DNA of 64,000 nucleotides from NCBI RefSeq assembly GCF_003056055.1, contig NZ_PYFP01000001.1, positions 2,666,001 to 2,730,000 on the forward strand, in the 5' to 3' direction. Positions 47,801 to 56,187 of this stretch are shown one piece after another. Within the stretch, counting starts at the first letter, position 1; every line of letters starts with the position of its first letter. Both the position numbers and the translations under genes were made by a program. The DNA comes from Glaciimonas sp. PCH181 (GTDB taxonomy: Bacteria > Pseudomonadota > Gammaproteobacteria > Burkholderiales > Burkholderiaceae_D). The notes under the pieces were generated by a model that was not told where the DNA came from, did no database searches, and saw nothing but the letters and a program-made list of their open reading frames with translations.

Positions 47801-47953
47801 GTGATGGGCGGGATGATTACAGCGACCGTTCTTGCGGTCTTCCTGGTCCCGGTCTTCTTCGTAGTTGTCCGTAAGATTTTCAAGGGCAGCGACCGCCAGA
47901 ACAAGATGTATGCCGCGAACAAAAAAATTGATGTGGAGGCAGAGCATGTTTAA
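44801..47953 (+). CDS. acrB: RND multidrug efflux pump (AcrB/MexB, HAE1 family)
   Basis: 1050 residues, the standard length. Starts MGKFFIDRPVFAWVLAIFIL. The proton-relay residues D407 and D408 (LVDDAIVVVENVER) and the lysine K935 (LSAKNAILIIEFAKD) are in place, with GAVGAIYRQFSLS and the porter-domain segments around them. A proton-driven trimeric inner-membrane transporter taking drugs, dyes and detergents from the periplasm and outer leaflet. AGGAG lies ahead of the start; the 3' end overlaps the outer-membrane channel gene by 8 bases. Confidence 0.98.
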   Translation: MGKFFIDRPVFAWVLAIFILLGGALAITQLPVSQYPSIAPPTIVISANYPGATAQTLDDSVTSLIEQEMNGADGLQYIESQSQANGAVQITVTFSPDTNADLAAVDVQNRLKRVEARLPAAVTQQGVQVTKSRSNFLMFIGLSSTDGKLDPIALGDYLSRNVLNEIKRVAGVGQAQLFGTERAMRIWIDPAKLVGLNLTPGDVTDAIQAQNALVAGGTIGDLPSPGTQQISATVVVTGQLTTVEQFGNIQLRANKDGSVVRLRDVARIEIGGQSYATSGRLDGKPTSFVGVQLSPTANALGTAKAVHAKMEELSKYFPAGVKYTVPYDTSTFVKISIEEVVKTLIEAIILVFLVMYLFLQNIRYTLIPTIVVPVALMGTFATLLLFGFSINVLTMFGMVLAIGILVDDAIVVVENVERIMSEEGLSPRDATRKAMGQITGALIGITLVLIAVFIPMAFFSGAVGAIYRQFSLSMVASMFFSVLMAFTLTPALCATILKPVEAGHHHEKKGFFGWFNRRFNATTTSYQGFIAKMLTKTGRYMLVYGAIVVCVGLLYARLPASFLPSEDQGYIITNVQLPPGASQNRTLEVIKTIEAYYAKLPAVAHVVAITGFSFSGNGQNAGLVFTPLKDWSERGPSESADAIAGAAFGAFSAIKDAIVYPLNPPPIPELGNATGFTFRLQDRAGLGHEKLTAARNQLLGMAAQSKLLAGVRPEGLEDAPQLQLDIDRDKANALGVSFAGINSTLSTALGSAYVNDFPNQGRQQRVIVQADAPQRLQPEDLAKLYVKNTAGTMVPLSAFMTSHWISGPVQLTRYNGYPAVKISGGASPGHSTGEAMDEMEALTAKLPPGFGFEWTGQSLEEKTSGSQAPMLYLLSLIAVFLVLAALYESTSIPFAVMLVVPLGILGALLGVTLRGMPNDVYFKVGMITVIGLSAKNAILIIEFAKDLQAQGKGLIEATLEAVHLRFRPILMTSMAFILGVLPLAIKTGAGSGSQRAIGTGVMGGMITATVLAVFLVPVFFVVVRKIFKGSDRQNKMYAANKKIDVEAEHV

Positions 47954-49403
47954 TTCTTTACCGAAACACCTGACCAGCGTCCTATTGCTGGCAGGCGTTC
48001 TGTCGGGTTGCAGCATGGCCCCAACCTATGTGCGACCGGCAGCCCCGGTCGCGGGTAACTACCCGGCCGAAGAGTTCGCCACGACGCAATCTCAAACGGA
48101 TGCGGTGACTCTCGGCTGGCGTCAGTTTTTCCCCGATCAGCGCCTGCAAACGCTGATCGCAGCGGCGCTTGAAAACAATCGCGATCTACGTACCGCAGTG
48201 TTAAATATCGAAGCGGCGCGTGCGCAGTACAACATCACCGCCGCCGATGCGTTGCCAAATTTCGACGGCAGTTTTTCTCGCACCAGCGGCCGTACTGCCG
48301 CCAGCCAGACCACTAATAATACTTCCGTGGTCGGTACTGGTTATGCAGTCGGTCTTAACATGACCGCGTTTGAGCTAGATTTCTTTGGTCGCGTACGTAG
48401 CCTGAAAGATGCTGCGCTAGCGTCGTATCTTTCGACTGAAGAAGCCCGTCTGTCGGCACAAATATCATTAGTCTCGCAAGTTGCTCAGGCTTATCTGGCT
48501 GAGCGCTCATATACCGAGCAGCAAGAACTGGCGCAACAAACGTTGAATAGCCGACTTCAGGATTACAAACTCGCAAAGATGCGCTTTGAAGTTGGCGCAT
48601 CATCGGGGCTGGACTTGCGTGTATCGGAAACACTGGTGCAATCAGCCCGTGTCGCCTTTGCGACTTTGGTGCGCCAACGTGGTCAGGCTACCAATGCTCT
48701 GACCCTGCTAGTAGGCAAGCCGATGACCGACCTGCCAGCAGCGCAAGCGCTGGATACGCAGCAAATTGTGACCGACATTCCAGCTGGCCTACCATCCGAC
48801 CTGCTGATTCGACGTCCGGATATCCGCTCTGCTGAACAACAATTGCGTGCAGCGAATGCCAATATCGGCGCAGCCCGTGCTGCGTTCTTCCCGCAGATTT
48901 CACTGACTGCGGGTATCGGCAATGCCAGTTCTTCGCTGGGAAGTTTGTTTGCTGCAGGTAGTCGCACATGGTCGTTCGTTCCGCAACTGACGTTGCCGAT
49001 TTTTGAAGGCGGACGTAATCGCGCAAATCTGACATTGTCGGAAGTGCGTAAGAACATCGCTATCGCCAACTACGAAAAGACCATTCAGACCGCCTTTAGT
49101 GAAGTTGCTGATGCGCTGGTAGCACGCGGTGCGCTTGATGAGCAATTAGAGGCGCAACAGGCGTTTCTAGTGGCGCAACAAGAGCGAGTCAAGCTCACTG
49201 ACCTGCGCTTTAAGAACGGCATCGCCAGTTCGAATGAACTGCTGGATGCAGAGCGCGATTTGTTCTCGGCACAGCAATCCTTAATTCAGACGCGCCAATT
49301 ACGTCTGAACAATGCGATTGATCTGTATCGGTCGTTGGGTGGCGGTTTGAATGAGACTACGCAGCCGCCAGTCGCCCTGGCAGCTCAGCCGAAAGTGAAC
49401 TAA
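47946..49403 (+). CDS. oprM: Outer-membrane efflux lipoprotein (OprM/NodT family)
   Basis: 485 residues from ATG 47946, supported by GGAGG upstream; the frame opens earlier within acrB. The signal peptide ends in GVLSGC, giving an N-terminal lipid anchor, then MAPTYVRPAAPV as in OprM/CusC relatives. Repeated outer-membrane efflux domains show FELDFFGRVRSLKDAALASY, FEVGASSGLDLRVSETLV, SDLLIRRPDIRSAEQQLRAA and RFKNGIASSNELLDAERDLF. It completes the tripartite pump. Being a dedicated channel, it makes the upstream tolC likely to serve other transporters. Confidence 0.95.
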   Translation: MFNSLPKHLTSVLLLAGVLSGCSMAPTYVRPAAPVAGNYPAEEFATTQSQTDAVTLGWRQFFPDQRLQTLIAAALENNRDLRTAVLNIEAARAQYNITAADALPNFDGSFSRTSGRTAASQTTNNTSVVGTGYAVGLNMTAFELDFFGRVRSLKDAALASYLSTEEARLSAQISLVSQVAQAYLAERSYTEQQELAQQTLNSRLQDYKLAKMRFEVGASSGLDLRVSETLVQSARVAFATLVRQRGQATNALTLLVGKPMTDLPAAQALDTQQIVTDIPAGLPSDLLIRRPDIRSAEQQLRAANANIGAARAAFFPQISLTAGIGNASSSLGSLFAAGSRTWSFVPQLTLPIFEGGRNRANLTLSEVRKNIAIANYEKTIQTAFSEVADALVARGALDEQLEAQQAFLVAQQERVKLTDLRFKNGIASSNELLDAERDLFSAQQSLIQTRQLRLNNAIDLYRSLGGGLNETTQPPVALAAQPKVN

Positions 49404-49438
49404 ACGACGAACTGAGATAGAACTTCGTTGAAAGATGG

Positions 49439-49471
49439 GCCCGCAACGGTATAAGCGTTGCGGGCTTTTTT
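49439..49471 (+). terminator. Strong rho-independent terminator of the acrAB-oprM operon
   Basis: GCCCGCAACG (49439-49448) pairs perfectly with CGTTGCGGGC (49456-49465) around a seven-base loop and is followed by TTTTTT (49466-49471). Confidence 0.95.
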
Positions 49472-49600
49472 ATGTGGCAGACAAAAGGAAATAGACTGTG
49501 AGAGGAGTGGTAAATACGAACGTAATACATCGACGATATCTTGCGCCAGCCTGCCCGCACACCGCAAACTCACAATTGCTTAAGGATCCGTGCAGCACTA

Positions 49601-50344
49601 TCAATAACGTAATTTGTACCAGGCAATCCCAATCCACTCATGCAAGGCGTAGTAACTGCGCCGCAGTCCCTCGCCGCTCGGTACAAAATCGGATATCGAA
49701 AACTTGTCATGACTAAAAAAAATCGTCGGGGCGGCGACGACTTCCAGCCCACTCTGTTGAAAAATCATTTTTGCGCGTGGCATATGAATAGCGTCGGTCA
49801 CTAAAAGAATTTTTCCCACATTTTCACGTGCCAGAATGCCCTGCGAGAACGCGGCATTTTGCGCTGAGTTATTCGATGTTTCCTCCAACCATTTGACTGG
49901 CGTAGCGAAATCCTCTCTCAAAGATCGCGCCATCACCACAGCTTCAGATTCGTTGCCACCGTCCGGCTTGCCGCCGGCGACCAGCACCGGCAATCCCGTT
50001 TCCCGATGTAATCTGGCGGCATACCGCAAGCGCGCCAGCGTCCAATAACTGGGGCTATCGACACCGCCATATTCTGGTGCATTCTGTAACCGACCACCGC
50101 CAAGAACCACGATAGCTTGCGCGCCCCTTATCGAGGTTGCATTGAGCACAGGAGTTTGATTTTCCAGCGGCGCGACAAATAATAAGGCACCAGCGGATGT
50201 GCTGATAATCAGTAATACGAGCAGCGCAATGGCGCTTACAGACATACCGAAACGCGGCCAGCGTCGATACAAGAAAAAACCAATACAACACAGCAAAATC
50301 AAACTAGTAGGTGGTAGGAATAATGTACCGATAAGAGTATTCAT
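49601..50344 (-). CDS. YdcF-family (DUF218) membrane protein
   Basis: 247 residues from ATG 50344; the longer open frame upstream (to 50509) covers the end of waaA in another frame. Two N-terminal membrane helices (about 7-25 and 36-58) are followed by a DUF218 domain: AQAIVVLGGGRLQNAPEYGG, LARLRYAARLHRETGLPVLV, then ETSNNSAQNAAFS and LVTDAIHMPRAKMIFQQ. The family includes ElyC/SanA-like envelope proteins linked to lipid-carrier or peptidoglycan homeostasis. Last gene of the LPS-core run, 91 bp after waaA. Confidence 0.88.
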   Translation of the reverse strand: MNTLIGTLFLPPTSLILLCCIGFFLYRRWPRFGMSVSAIALLVLLIISTSAGALLFVAPLENQTPVLNATSIRGAQAIVVLGGGRLQNAPEYGGVDSPSYWTLARLRYAARLHRETGLPVLVAGGKPDGGNESEAVVMARSLREDFATPVKWLEETSNNSAQNAAFSQGILARENVGKILLVTDAIHMPRAKMIFQQSGLEVVAAPTIFFSHDKFSISDFVPSGEGLRRSYYALHEWIGIAWYKLRY

Positions 50345-50435
50345 AATGAGCGCAAGGTGCCTTCTATCGACGACATTTTTTGTTGAATTACGTGAAAAAG
50401 TTGACCTTAGATCACACCGTTTAGTCCGGAAGCGG

Positions 50436-51728
50436 CTATAGCAACCCTGCCAATAACGCCACCGTCCTTGCCGTCGCACCACGATGCAATTGCGCAAAGT
50501 TGCTGGCATTCTGCCCCATAGCCTGACGTTCAGTCTTGGTCACTAACAATCGCTTAGCCATTCCCAGCATCATGACCGCATCCGACACGCGTAACGCGGC
50601 CCCTGCGGCGATCGCTTGCTCCGTCACAGCTGCAAAATTAAAGGTATGGGGGCCGATCAGGACTGGCGTCCCTACGGCGCAGGCTTCAATCAGATTTTGG
50701 CCGCCTAGCGGCATCAGGCTTCCGCCTATAAATGCCACATCCGACACGCCGAAATAGGCAAACATTTCACCCATTGAATCGCCCAACATGACCTTAATTT
50801 CTGCCCCCAATTGTTCAGATCCCAAGACCGAACGCCGCAGCATTGGCAAGTGATAGGAAGCAATCAGATTTGCTACTTCCTCGAAGCGTTGGGGGTGACG
50901 AGGTACGATGATTAATAACAGATCGTCTATCGGCGGCAAGCTCGACAGAGCTGCCAGAATCAGCGCTTCTTCGCCCTCCCGCGTACTGGCGCATAACAAA
51001 ACTGGTCGGGCTCCAATCTGCTGGCGCATAGCTTTGCCGATGCCGACTAACTCCTCTGATGGTGCGACATCAAACTTAAGATTTCCCGTAATTGTCACGT
51101 TGCGTGCACCTAATTCACGCATACGCTCGGCGTCATCACTTGTTTGAGCACCAACGCAACTGATGCCGCTTGCCGCTTCTGTCATTAAGGTCGTAAATTT
51201 TTTCCCGCGGCGTAAAGAGCGCGCAGATAAACGTGCGTTCACCAACGCTACCGGCACCTGATAACGGCCACATTGCGCGATTAAATTAGGCCAGACTTCC
51301 GTTTCCATCAAAATGCATAAACGCGGCGAAAAATGGCGTAGGAAACGACCAACCATCCAGCCAGTATCGTAGGGCAAAAAACTCTGTATTACGCGCGACG
51401 AAGTTCCAAACAAAGCCTGCCCGGTGGCACGACCAGTCGCGGTCATATGGGTTAACAAGATGGTATGTTGCGGATAGCCGGCAAGCAGCATGTTGATCAA
51501 TGGTTCGGCAGCCCGGGTTTCACCAACCGAGACCGCGTGCACCCATAGATAGGCGGGTGGCAAATCCGCTCGGGCGCGATCAATCGGCGGATAAAATCCC
51601 AGACGCTCGGGGATGTGTTGTCGATATCCGGGCTCCTTGCGGCCTCGCCACCACAGACGGCAAAGTGCCAGCGGAATGATCAGCCACCAAACACAAGAAT
51701 AAAGCAGGCGATACAACCGCGCCCGCAT
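50436..51728 (-). CDS. waaA: 3-deoxy-D-manno-octulosonic acid (Kdo) transferase
   Basis: 430 residues from ATG 51728, which shares one base with the kdoO stop (TGATG); a TTG just upstream is an alternative. An N-terminal membrane helix (about 10-25) is followed by YLWVHAVSVGETRAAEPL with catalytic base E70, and PETEVWPNLI-type MEMETEVWPNL region seen as LCILMETEVWPNLIAQC. GT-B C-terminal part has FIGGSLMPLGGQNLIEACAV. It adds Kdo to lipid A at the inner membrane. Translational coupling to kdoO suggests that product and modifier are made together. Confidence 0.95.
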   Translation of the reverse strand: MRARLYRLLYSCVWWLIIPLALCRLWWRGRKEPGYRQHIPERLGFYPPIDRARADLPPAYLWVHAVSVGETRAAEPLINMLLAGYPQHTILLTHMTATGRATGQALFGTSSRVIQSFLPYDTGWMVGRFLRHFSPRLCILMETEVWPNLIAQCGRYQVPVALVNARLSARSLRRGKKFTTLMTEAASGISCVGAQTSDDAERMRELGARNVTITGNLKFDVAPSEELVGIGKAMRQQIGARPVLLCASTREGEEALILAALSSLPPIDDLLLIIVPRHPQRFEEVANLIASYHLPMLRRSVLGSEQLGAEIKVMLGDSMGEMFAYFGVSDVAFIGGSLMPLGGQNLIEACAVGTPVLIGPHTFNFAAVTEQAIAAGAALRVSDAVMMLGMAKRLLVTKTERQAMGQNASNFAQLHRGATARTVALLAGLL

Positions 51729-52597
51729 CAAATTAGGTTGCGGCCTGTCAGCCGCGTCAAAATAGCTAACGGGCTGGCGCTCGGATCATATTGCTTGGTG
51801 GGCGGCAGGTGCAAGGTCTGCTCCATCATGTATTGCCCCGACATGACGGCATGCGGCGTCTGATCAGAAAAACAGACCCAGACCGATCCAGCAGCAAAAG
51901 GCATCGTCACCTGCGGGCCATTGCTTTGATAGGCCAGATCCGACTTCATGCCATCGTGCAATTGCAACATCAGATGATCGTATTCACTCCGTAAAGATTT
52001 TGTGATGTGTAGCGCTTTCAGCACTTGTGCTTGCCAGCGAGAGTAAGCCTTTGCCTTCGGTAAGAATCGCTTCGCCACATCCTCAAACGGCTCACCCACC
52101 CGCCATACGCGCGCCTCGCCATCAGGGTTCAGATTGGCAAACACCCGCAAAATACGTTCACCGTAATTGGGCCGCGATGGAAAAGCATCCACATGCATAC
52201 GTTTGTCGTCTGCACGCCAGGATTGCGCACGGGTCTCGACCTGCATTGGCCGAAAACTGGTTGGGGCCAGGCGCACGATCTCACTGTAAGCAGGCAATAG
52301 CGAAGCGATCAAATCCTGCGCCTGCATCCGAAAACGTCCCACCATTTCAGCCAATGCGACCTGTTCCGCGGCATCCCCGAGTGCGCCCTTTAACTCACCA
52401 TCGGCGTTGAGGCTGATATTGCGACTTTTAGGATCGAGCACGGCAGGCGTTAAAAAGCGACGCTCTTCTGGCGTCAGCTTAAAAGTAAGTTTGGGGAAAT
52501 ACAATAACTTTCCTGCCTCTAATGCAGAAATCCAAGTTTGATTGGGGTGGCTGACGTGCCAGTCGGCACTATCGATTTGCAGAATTTGTTGGTCCAT
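51728..52597 (-). CDS. kdoO: Kdo 3-hydroxylase (Fe(II)/2-oxoglutarate dioxygenase)
   Basis: 289 residues. KdoO hydroxylates C3 of the outer Kdo, forming the Ko sugar in Burkholderia and relatives. A likely iron triad is H135 and D137 (KRMHVDAFPSRPNYGERILR as context) and H249 (SDQTPHAVMSGQYMMEQT). The cupin-like segment MPFAAGSVWVCFSDQ lies just before it. Position directly upstream of and overlapping waaA strongly supports the name. No signal peptide; probably cytoplasmic or membrane-associated. It follows waaC by 89 bp. Confidence 0.88.
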   Translation of the reverse strand: MDQQILQIDSADWHVSHPNQTWISALEAGKLLYFPKLTFKLTPEERRFLTPAVLDPKSRNISLNADGELKGALGDAAEQVALAEMVGRFRMQAQDLIASLLPAYSEIVRLAPTSFRPMQVETRAQSWRADDKRMHVDAFPSRPNYGERILRVFANLNPDGEARVWRVGEPFEDVAKRFLPKAKAYSRWQAQVLKALHITKSLRSEYDHLMLQLHDGMKSDLAYQSNGPQVTMPFAAGSVWVCFSDQTPHAVMSGQYMMEQTLHLPPTKQYDPSASPLAILTRLTGRNLI

Positions 52598-52686
52598 CGC
52601 CGTATTATGCCGTGTTGTGTTGACGGCGTGAACACTCCGCAGCGTTTATCGAAGGGGCTACTTGCAAAGCTAACCCCATTCCCCGC

Positions 52687-53673
52687 TCAATTCAGCAGCA
52701 CATCTACCGCATCCAATACCTGTTCGACCGTCGGCGCGGTTCCTTCATCGCCTAAATTGATAATATTCTCCGACCAATTCCCCTCCGTTTTCCAACGTGG
52801 AGAATCGCAATACAACTCAATGGTCGGGCGATTAAAAGCCGCCGCCACATGGGTCAGTCCGGTATCGACGCCAACCACCAGCGACGCCCGCTGCGCCAGT
52901 AAAACGGCCTCCATCAACGGTAATTTAGGTAATATCTGCACATTCGACATTTGCGCCGCCAACTTTTCCGCCGTCTGTTTTTCGACTTCGCTGCCCCACG
53001 GCAACAATACAGGAATACCAACTAAAGCCAACCGTCGCGCAATATCAACCCAATTGGCAAATGCCCATTGCTTGTCTGCCCGGGCGGTGCCATGAAAAAA
53101 AACCGCATAAGGTTGGCGCGGTAACCAAGAAGGCCAATTCTCGGCTGCCAATGTTGGCATTTGCATATTGAAATTTGCCCGACCGTCTGCGCTGTAGTTC
53201 AAAGCGTGTGCTGCAACCTGACGCGCCCGTAAAACCGCATGCGTACGCAAACCGACCGGAATACTCAGCGTATGAAAAATGCGCGATATCGGCTCATAGC
53301 CCGAACCGTCAGTCGCATTTGCCAAGCCAACCCGTTTGCCGTCAGGCGTAAGACGCGCCATCCGCATGACAATGCTAGTTTTCAATAATCCCTGCGTATC
53401 AAAAACAATATCGTAGGCATCCTCTTTAAGCTGCCTGCGAAAAGCTGATATTTCACGCCGGGTAACAACCGAAAACAAACTTTTGCGCCAACGACGCAAC
53501 GCGATAGGAATAATGCGACGTATTTCTGGATTAAGTCCGACCAGACTGACGTAGCCCTCCTCCACCACCCAATCGATATTAGCGTCGGGATAATGACGTC
53601 GAATATCGGACACCATCGGCATGTTATGCACCACATCCCCAAGGGATGAAACGCGGACAATGAGAATATTCAA
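52687..53673 (-). CDS. waaC: LPS heptosyltransferase I
   Basis: 328 residues. A GT9-family enzyme: MNILIVRVSSLGDVVHNMPM at the N-terminus, IDWVVEEGYVSLVGLNPEI, then FHGTARADKQWAFANWVDIA and VVGVDTGLTHVAAAFNRPTI near the donor site. It transfers the first L-glycero-D-manno-heptose to Kdo of the inner core. Distinguished from WaaF by the opening motif and the VVEE block. It sits between the phosphomannomutase and kdoO-waaA genes on the same strand. Confidence 0.95.
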   Translation of the reverse strand: MNILIVRVSSLGDVVHNMPMVSDIRRHYPDANIDWVVEEGYVSLVGLNPEIRRIIPIALRRWRKSLFSVVTRREISAFRRQLKEDAYDIVFDTQGLLKTSIVMRMARLTPDGKRVGLANATDGSGYEPISRIFHTLSIPVGLRTHAVLRARQVAAHALNYSADGRANFNMQMPTLAAENWPSWLPRQPYAVFFHGTARADKQWAFANWVDIARRLALVGIPVLLPWGSEVEKQTAEKLAAQMSNVQILPKLPLMEAVLLAQRASLVVGVDTGLTHVAAAFNRPTIELYCDSPRWKTEGNWSENIINLGDEGTAPTVEQVLDAVDVLLN

Positions 53674-53708
53674 GCGGATACTCGCGCGAAGTTCAGTTTA
53701 AAGAAGGA

Positions 53709-55115
53709 TTAAAAAGGTAGATTTGCATCTGGCTTAACCGCCAAAATCACGCGTTTGAATTCTGCCTGAATGCGCGCCAGCGCCGCTTCTGACTCAGCCT
53801 CAAAACGCATCACCGCCACCGGCGTTGTATTCGATGCGCGCACCAAGCCAAAGCCGTCTGGATATTCAACACGCAGGCCGTCAATCTTGATAATGTCGTC
53901 TGCACCGGGAAATTGCGCCTGCTGCTGCAACGTCGCAATCAGGGAAAAATTCTCACCCTCAGCCAAAGTTAGTTGCAACTCTGGTGTGCTAGTGGACTGC
54001 GGTAACGCATTCAGCACCGCCGATGGGTCGTCTTCGCGGCTCAATAATTCCAGCAGCCGGACACCTGCGTATAAACCGTCATCAAAACCATACCAACGAT
54101 CTTTGAAAAATACGTGGCCGCTCATTTCGCCGCCCAGTGGCGCGGCAGTTTCACGCATCTTGGCTTTCACCAAGGAGTGCCCAGTTTTCCACATCAACGG
54201 CTTGCCGCCATGTTTGATAATCCATGGCGCTAAATGCCGCGTGCATTTCACGTCATACAAAATTTCCCGCCCGGGATGACGTGTTAACACGTCGGCGGCA
54301 AACAGCATTAATTGACGATCCGGATAAATAATCTGACCGTCTTTGGTGACGACACCGAGGCGATCGCCATCGCCATCAAAGGCCAGCCCCAGCTCAGCAT
54401 CGGTGGTTTGCAGAGCATGGATGACATCTTGCAAATTTTCAGGATGTGCGGGATCGGGATGGTGATTCGGAAAAGTGCCGTCGACCTCGCAAAACAATTC
54501 CTGCACTTCGCAGCCCAAAGCACGATAAAGCTCACCGGCAAACGCACCAGCGACGCCATTACCACAATCGACCACGATCTTAAGCGGTTTCGCCAAAGTG
54601 ACATCGCTCAGAATACGCTGTAAATAAGCATCTTTGATATCGTGCGTGCTGTAACTACCACTACCGCCAGCAGCTGTGATTTGCGCAGCTACAGCATCTT
54701 TTACCGCGCCAGTGACGATTGCCTGATACAACGCTTGAATAGTGTCGCCATAAATCGCCTCGCCCACCAGCACCATTTTGAAACCATTATAGTCGGGCGG
54801 ATTATGACTACCCGTCACCATCACACCCGATTGGGTCCCCAGAATATGGGTCGCGAAATACACCATCGGCGTAACAACAATACCCACATCAATCACATCC
54901 ACGCCCACATCTTGCAATCCTGCGGCTAACGCAGCGGTCATTTCCGCCCCGGACAAGCGACCGTCCCGACCGATGACAACCGTCTTTTCGCCTCTGGCGC
55001 GAGCAGCCATACCAAAAGCCTGCCCAATTTGGCGCGCAATAGTAGCGTCGAGGGTTTTACCAATAACGCCGCGAATATCGTAGGCTTTGAAGATTGAGTT
55101 TTGAAGTGGCAACAT
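53709..55115 (-). CDS. Phosphomannomutase/phosphoglucomutase (AlgC-like)
   Basis: 468 residues. Alpha-D-phosphohexomutase with phosphoserine S103 in TGSHNPPDYNG, the metal loop DGDGDR at 247-252, sugar specificity region GGEMSGHVFFKDRWYGFDDG and the C-terminal phosphate-binding RASNTTPVAVMRFEAES. It interconverts hexose 6- and 1-phosphates for LPS, capsule and nucleotide-sugar synthesis. It is the first gene of the minus-strand LPS operon, with 35 bp to waaC. Equivalent genes are called manB, algC or pgm, so no symbol is fixed. Confidence 0.93.
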   Translation of the reverse strand: MLPLQNSIFKAYDIRGVIGKTLDATIARQIGQAFGMAARARGEKTVVIGRDGRLSGAEMTAALAAGLQDVGVDVIDVGIVVTPMVYFATHILGTQSGVMVTGSHNPPDYNGFKMVLVGEAIYGDTIQALYQAIVTGAVKDAVAAQITAAGGSGSYSTHDIKDAYLQRILSDVTLAKPLKIVVDCGNGVAGAFAGELYRALGCEVQELFCEVDGTFPNHHPDPAHPENLQDVIHALQTTDAELGLAFDGDGDRLGVVTKDGQIIYPDRQLMLFAADVLTRHPGREILYDVKCTRHLAPWIIKHGGKPLMWKTGHSLVKAKMRETAAPLGGEMSGHVFFKDRWYGFDDGLYAGVRLLELLSREDDPSAVLNALPQSTSTPELQLTLAEGENFSLIATLQQQAQFPGADDIIKIDGLRVEYPDGFGLVRASNTTPVAVMRFEAESEAALARIQAEFKRVILAVKPDANLPF

Positions 55116-55519
55116 AGAGTTGATACGAAGGGTTAAAAAGAAATGGGGAGAGGTTTGCGTAAGGCGAATCGTCCATTGATCATCTTAGTTCGGCATAACC
55201 GGAGTAAGCGATCACAAAATGGCGCTATCGCAGCACATCTTGCTTGGGTAGGTAATTCACTTAATGTCCATGCACAATAAACGCACTAGATCGCTGCCAG
55301 GAGTATTACGCATCCTGACAAAAATTTGTTCAATTCAGATAAAAACTAATAGATAACGATCGGCACCCTTGCGGATAACTCACTCCGGACCGGAGATGAA
55401 AATCCGCAAACCAATCTGAGGAGAATGGTCGTTTCTAACAAACACAAAGCTAGCGCCTGACGCTGCCTCGTTATGTATTCAAAGTAATGACAGAATAATA
55501 ACGTGATCAATGCAGTATT
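55116..55519. other. Intergenic region between phosphohexomutase and H-NS genes
   Basis: About 400 bases with no supported gene. Short dyads occur, such as CAGGA-N10-TCCTG near 55300 and CTCCG-GAC-CGGAG at 55383-55395. Should contain the promoter of the LPS operon and the 3' end of the H-NS transcript. Confidence 0.45.
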
Positions 55520-55840
55520 TTATACGTGCAAAGCATCTAACGATTTGCCTGCCTCAACCCACTCACGTATCCATTTAGGCTGACGACCACGACCGGTCCA
55601 CTGTAATGAAGCATCAGTAGGATTGCGATAACGCACCGCAACTTTGGCTTTGGTGACATTGCTCTTGATACGTGTTGAACTACCTAGTAAATCTTTAAGC
55701 GAAATACCGGCGCTTTGTGCGATTGCAAGAATTTGCTCGCGTGCTTTCGTCATTTCTTGGTGTTCACGATCCTTCAAAGATTGCTTAACCTGCTCCTGCA
55801 GCGCGCGTAATTCGGCGACTGATAGGCCTGATAAATCCAT
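55520..55840 (-). CDS. H-NS-family histone-like nucleoid-structuring protein
   Basis: 106 residues from ATG 55840, chosen because GGAGGA lies 4 bases upstream and the product MDLSGLSVAELRALQEQVKQ begins like betaproteobacterial H-NS; the open frame continues upstream without a site. An N-terminal coiled-coil oligomerisation region (about 5-45) is followed by the DNA-binding core WTGRGRQPKWIREWV (81-95). It silences AT-rich DNA. Its gene borders the AT-rich polysaccharide cluster, a plausible silencing target. Confidence 0.93.
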   Translation of the reverse strand: MDLSGLSVAELRALQEQVKQSLKDREHQEMTKAREQILAIAQSAGISLKDLLGSSTRIKSNVTKAKVAVRYRNPTDASLQWTGRGRQPKWIREWVEAGKSLDALHV

Positions 55841-56187
55841 ACTTCCTCCACTAAAGTGAAATTCCATTGAAAACTGCCCTTGCAGCCAACAACCCATCTT
55901 TACATACCACGACATCAACTTAGCGCACTCTCGTACACCACTAAGAAAGCGCACCAAGACCGGACGGAGCATACAGCGTATCGCGATAACACGCTCAGCA
56001 CACTAAACAGATCAACTACAAATGTTGATATTCACCCACACAATTGCTCACCAATAAACAATTTGTATTAAATAATCCACAATTCAAGCTCTAATACACA
56101 ATGAATAAGAACACTTACGCCAATATCCAATTTATGGAGATATTAATTAGAAAGAAGGCGAGTAATTTACTCATTCTTTTCATCAAC
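55841..56187. other. AT-rich intergenic region upstream of H-NS and downstream of the polysaccharide cluster
   Basis: About 350 bases, increasingly AT-rich toward the polysaccharide genes. I see no gene; the H-NS promoter and the 3' end of the polysaccharide transcript must lie here. No convincing terminator hairpin was found. Confidence 0.45.
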
